From Monoglobus pectinilyticus (GTDB lineage: Bacteria; Bacillota; Clostridia; Monoglobales; Monoglobaceae), in the NCBI RefSeq assembly GCF_002874775.1, contig NZ_CP020991.1:1679225-1743224 (forward strand): DNA of 64,000 nucleotides, given 5' to 3'. The notes beneath the pieces are model-generated. The model saw nothing but the letters and a program-made list of their open reading frames with translations. It was not told the origin of the DNA and searched no databases. Position 1 is the first letter of the stretch. Each line of letters starts with the position of its first letter. A program made the translations under genes and the position numbers. Of the stretch, positions 61,927 through 64,000 are shown in pieces.

Positions 61927-64000
61927 TTAAAATTCTAAATCCGGATTCATGTATACTCCGTAATTTTCATCATAAAACCTTCTGTTGAGCACAAATGTTC
62001 CTGTGTCTTCTATAATAAATATTCCTCCGCTGTCTTTCAGCTGCCGTATTTCATTTTCATACAGCGATACGCTGTACGCATAACTCTTTCGGAGCAATTT
62101 GGTCTTTTGGCTGATTTCTGAGCGTCCGTTTAAGTTGTTAATTATTTCAGCTCCGTCTTCATATGGAACAAGCACAGAATATGTTTCGCTGCCGATAACT
62201 GAAAAATTATCCCCGGCTGCCGCAAAGGCTTGTTTTAAAAAAGGCAGAGGTCTTGCAGTGTGAGATTCGATTGAAAATTCGTTTTTCGAAAGCAGACAAA
62301 CAAGTGAATCTTCTTTAGGCAGTTTTACCACATAGTCAAACTCGCTTAAATTGCTTGTTGGGACTTTTAGATATTCGTTGTAATACGCTTCTATTGCTTC
62401 ACGTGAGAGCAAATCAATATTTTTTCTGCGGGACATCACGGCTTCAGTGCATTCTTTTGCTTTTGCTATCTCAGGGAGACTTGAGAGATTTTCACCCTCG
62501 GCCCGTATAAGATATACTTCACGCAGTCCGTTGAACTCTCCTTCTCTGTTGCACCGTCCTGCCGTCTGAATCAAACTGTCAATACCGGCTAAAGCTCTTA
62601 CAGCGCACGAAAATGATAAATCAACGCCGGCCTCTATCAGCTGGGTGCTTATTACCACAAGTTTTTCAGCTGAATCAATATTGGCCTTATTATTCAGCTT
62701 TTGCGTCCGTTCTTTAATTTCTTTGATTAGTTTATCTCTATGTGCACGGCAGAGTTTGGTGGTTAGCAAAATTTTCCGGCAGTCAGAATTTATGGAATCA
62801 TATACGGCGCGGGCGGTCTTGGTAGTGTTAAACACCAGCAGGACAGACGGGTTTCTTATTAAACGTTCGTTGACGAACTCTGCTATTTTTTCATAGTTCA
62901 TACTTTTATCGCTTAGATTTATAGCTTTAACCCTTTTGAGAGCTCCGTCAGTTTCTGAACTGTAAGGAACAATATCAGGAGGAACACTGAGTTTTATTGG
63001 ATGTTCGCTTTCGTTTGACTGCGGCATGGTGGCTGTGCATAAAATTATGGTGGAGCCGCATACTTTGTGCAGAAAGTTTATTGCTTCGTTAAATAGGCTT
63101 AAAGTTTTAATTGGTACCGCCTGAACCTCGTCTATAATGATAACAGAGTTGCAAAGGGCATTCATACGGCGCTGGCAGCCTGGTTTTCGTTTATATATGG
63201 AGTTAAGAAGCTGAACCACTGTTGTAAGTATTACCGGCGCGTTCCACCTCTGTGTATATAATGAATATTTTTCGTCATCATCGTTGATGAAAGCTGAATG
63301 GTGTTCCAAAACCATATCATCACCGCAAATCTCTCTGATTGCGTCAGCGGTTTGGTCAAGAATTGTGGTGTATGGTATAACATAATAAATATGGCCGCAA
63401 TTATGCTTTTGGGCATGATGAAGTGCAAATCTCAATGATGACAGTGTTTTTCCGCCGCCGGTCGGAACATTGAGCCTGTATATTCCTTTGTTATCGGAAA
63501 AATCACAGCATTTTTGAGACACTTCGCATCTAATTTTGTTTAGTGTTGTGTTTGGGGAAAATGACGCGGCTTTGGCTTCCATTTTATTTACGGCTTCTGA
63601 CCAATCAATCGGCTCAGCTAAAAGAGGGTCTATATCAGCCTCAAAGCAGTATGCGTCATAGCGGTCGCTGTCTACCAAAGCAGAAAATAAAAGCTTTTGC
63701 AGCATTCCGCAGGAAAAAGCGTTGAACGGTTTCATCTTTGCTATAAAATCTCTTACTTCTGCAACAGCCTTTTTATAAAGTTCTTTAATTTTATTTTCGC
63801 TGATTACAGTTTCAAAAAATATTTCGGCTGCCTTTTGATAAAAATTGTCAGTTGTATTCATTTTGTTTAAGAAGCCGTTTTCCGCATCTACGGTAATGCA
63901 GTCAAAAAGCCCGGTATGGTGCGAATATACCGCGTCTATAATAAGCTGAGCTGTATACTGCTCGATAACGTCTGCCGCCGACGTATAAAAGTTTCGGTAA
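61927..64000 (-). CDS. cas3: Cas3 helicase-nuclease, type I-C, 5' end beyond window
   Basis: The frame stays open past the internal Met at 63861 to the window edge, so the start lies outside. The visible N-terminal part is the end of the HD nuclease domain, with LIIDAVYSHHTGLFD. The SF2 helicase follows: NVPTGGGKTLSSLRF (Walker A), VIIIDEVQAV (Walker B, DEVQ), LCTATMPQ (motif III) and LIQTAGRCNREGE (motif VI). Cas3 degrades target DNA after Cascade binding. No frameshift is seen in the 691 visible codons. It is separated from cas5 by 12-20 bp. Confidence 0.95.
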   Translation of the reverse strand, partial: YRNFYTSAADVIEQYTAQLIIDAVYSHHTGLFDCITVDAENGFLNKMNTTDNFYQKAAEIFFETVISENKIKELYKKAVAEVRDFIAKMKPFNAFSCGMLQKLLFSALVDSDRYDAYCFEADIDPLLAEPIDWSEAVNKMEAKAASFSPNTTLNKIRCEVSQKCCDFSDNKGIYRLNVPTGGGKTLSSLRFALHHAQKHNCGHIYYVIPYTTILDQTADAIREICGDDMVLEHHSAFINDDDEKYSLYTQRWNAPVILTTVVQLLNSIYKRKPGCQRRMNALCNSVIIIDEVQAVPIKTLSLFNEAINFLHKVCGSTIILCTATMPQSNESEHPIKLSVPPDIVPYSSETDGALKRVKAINLSDKSMNYEKIAEFVNERLIRNPSVLLVFNTTKTARAVYDSINSDCRKILLTTKLCRAHRDKLIKEIKERTQKLNNKANIDSAEKLVVISTQLIEAGVDLSFSCAVRALAGIDSLIQTAGRCNREGEFNGLREVYLIRAEGENLSSLPEIAKAKECTEAVMSRRKNIDLLSREAIEAYYNEYLKVPTSNLSEFDYVVKLPKEDSLVCLLSKNEFSIESHTARPLPFLKQAFAAAGDNFSVIGSETYSVLVPYEDGAEIINNLNGRSEISQKTKLLRKSYAYSVSLYENEIRQLKDSGGIFIIEDTGTFVLNRRFYDENYGVYMNPDLEF

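Overview
The window looks like chromosome from an AT-rich, Gram-positive, anaerobic gut-type member of the Clostridia. Shine-Dalgarno sites are strong (AGGAGG, GGGGGA). Secreted proteins carry S-layer-like, copper-amine-oxidase-like and InlB-repeat domains. There is an iron alcohol dehydrogenase, a GHKL/LytTR pair and a type I-C CRISPR system. The large secreted pectate lyase at the left edge suggests a pectin degrader related to Monoglobus; that is inference, because no rRNA is present.

Layout. 1-4.1 kb: partial pectate lyase (minus strand) and a GNAT acetyltransferase. 4.2-12.1 kb: rpoB-rpoC with their own promoter, a structured leader and a near-perfect terminator. 12.4-15.1 kb: an ECF sigma factor, its membrane-bound anti-sigma factor, and a secreted protein that appears to share the anti-sigma factor's extracellular domain. 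16.3-18.3 kb: an ArsR-controlled metalloid efflux operon (regulator, ArsP-like permease, thiol protein). 18.7-20.3 kb: a DUF4867 protein, a zinc-ribbon membrane protein and a lipoprotein. 20.36 kb: tRNA-Ser(GGA), followed by a badly decayed prophage to about 26.9 kb (integrase, SSB, replication protein, RusA, minor head and tape-measure remnants). 26.9-30.9 kb: an Rhs remnant and two secreted SLH-like genes separated by related inverted repeats. 30.9-35.2 kb: a secreted amidase/ricin/InlB-repeat protein with a LytTR regulator and GHKL kinase. 35.6-38.2 kb: small genes, a murT-like fossil and a DUF5131 protein. 38.5-49.1 kb: a papain-like cell-surface protease, a WYL regulator, two cyclic-di-GMP proteins, a GyrI-like protein and a regulator with two GntR winged helices. 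49.3-53 kb: a fossil piece of a Rieske oxidoreductase and a MerR-controlled operon of alcohol dehydrogenase, flavodoxin, cupin and aldo/keto reductase. 53-56.5 kb: a repeat-bounded structured intergenic region, a deoxyinosine glycosylase, and the intact Rieske oxidoreductase with a tocopherol-cyclase-like partner. 56.5-64 kb: a type I-C CRISPR-Cas locus on the minus strand.

The CRISPR locus is the most interesting part. Interference genes cas3 (partial), cas5, cas8c and cas7 read as intact. The adaptation genes are wrecked: the first ~45 codons of cas4 run straight into the C-terminal half of cas1, and the cas1 remainder also has an in-frame TAA. cas2 is intact. The array is split in two by a 335-bp insert carrying a small cysteine-rich gene whose paralogue lies in the prophage remnant about 31 kb away. 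Taken together the locus may still interfere but should be unable to acquire spacers unless helped in trans.

Gene fossils are frequent (integrase, SSB, tape measure, Rhs, murT-like, Rieske oxidoreductase, cas4/cas1), which suggests ongoing reductive decay in accessory regions.
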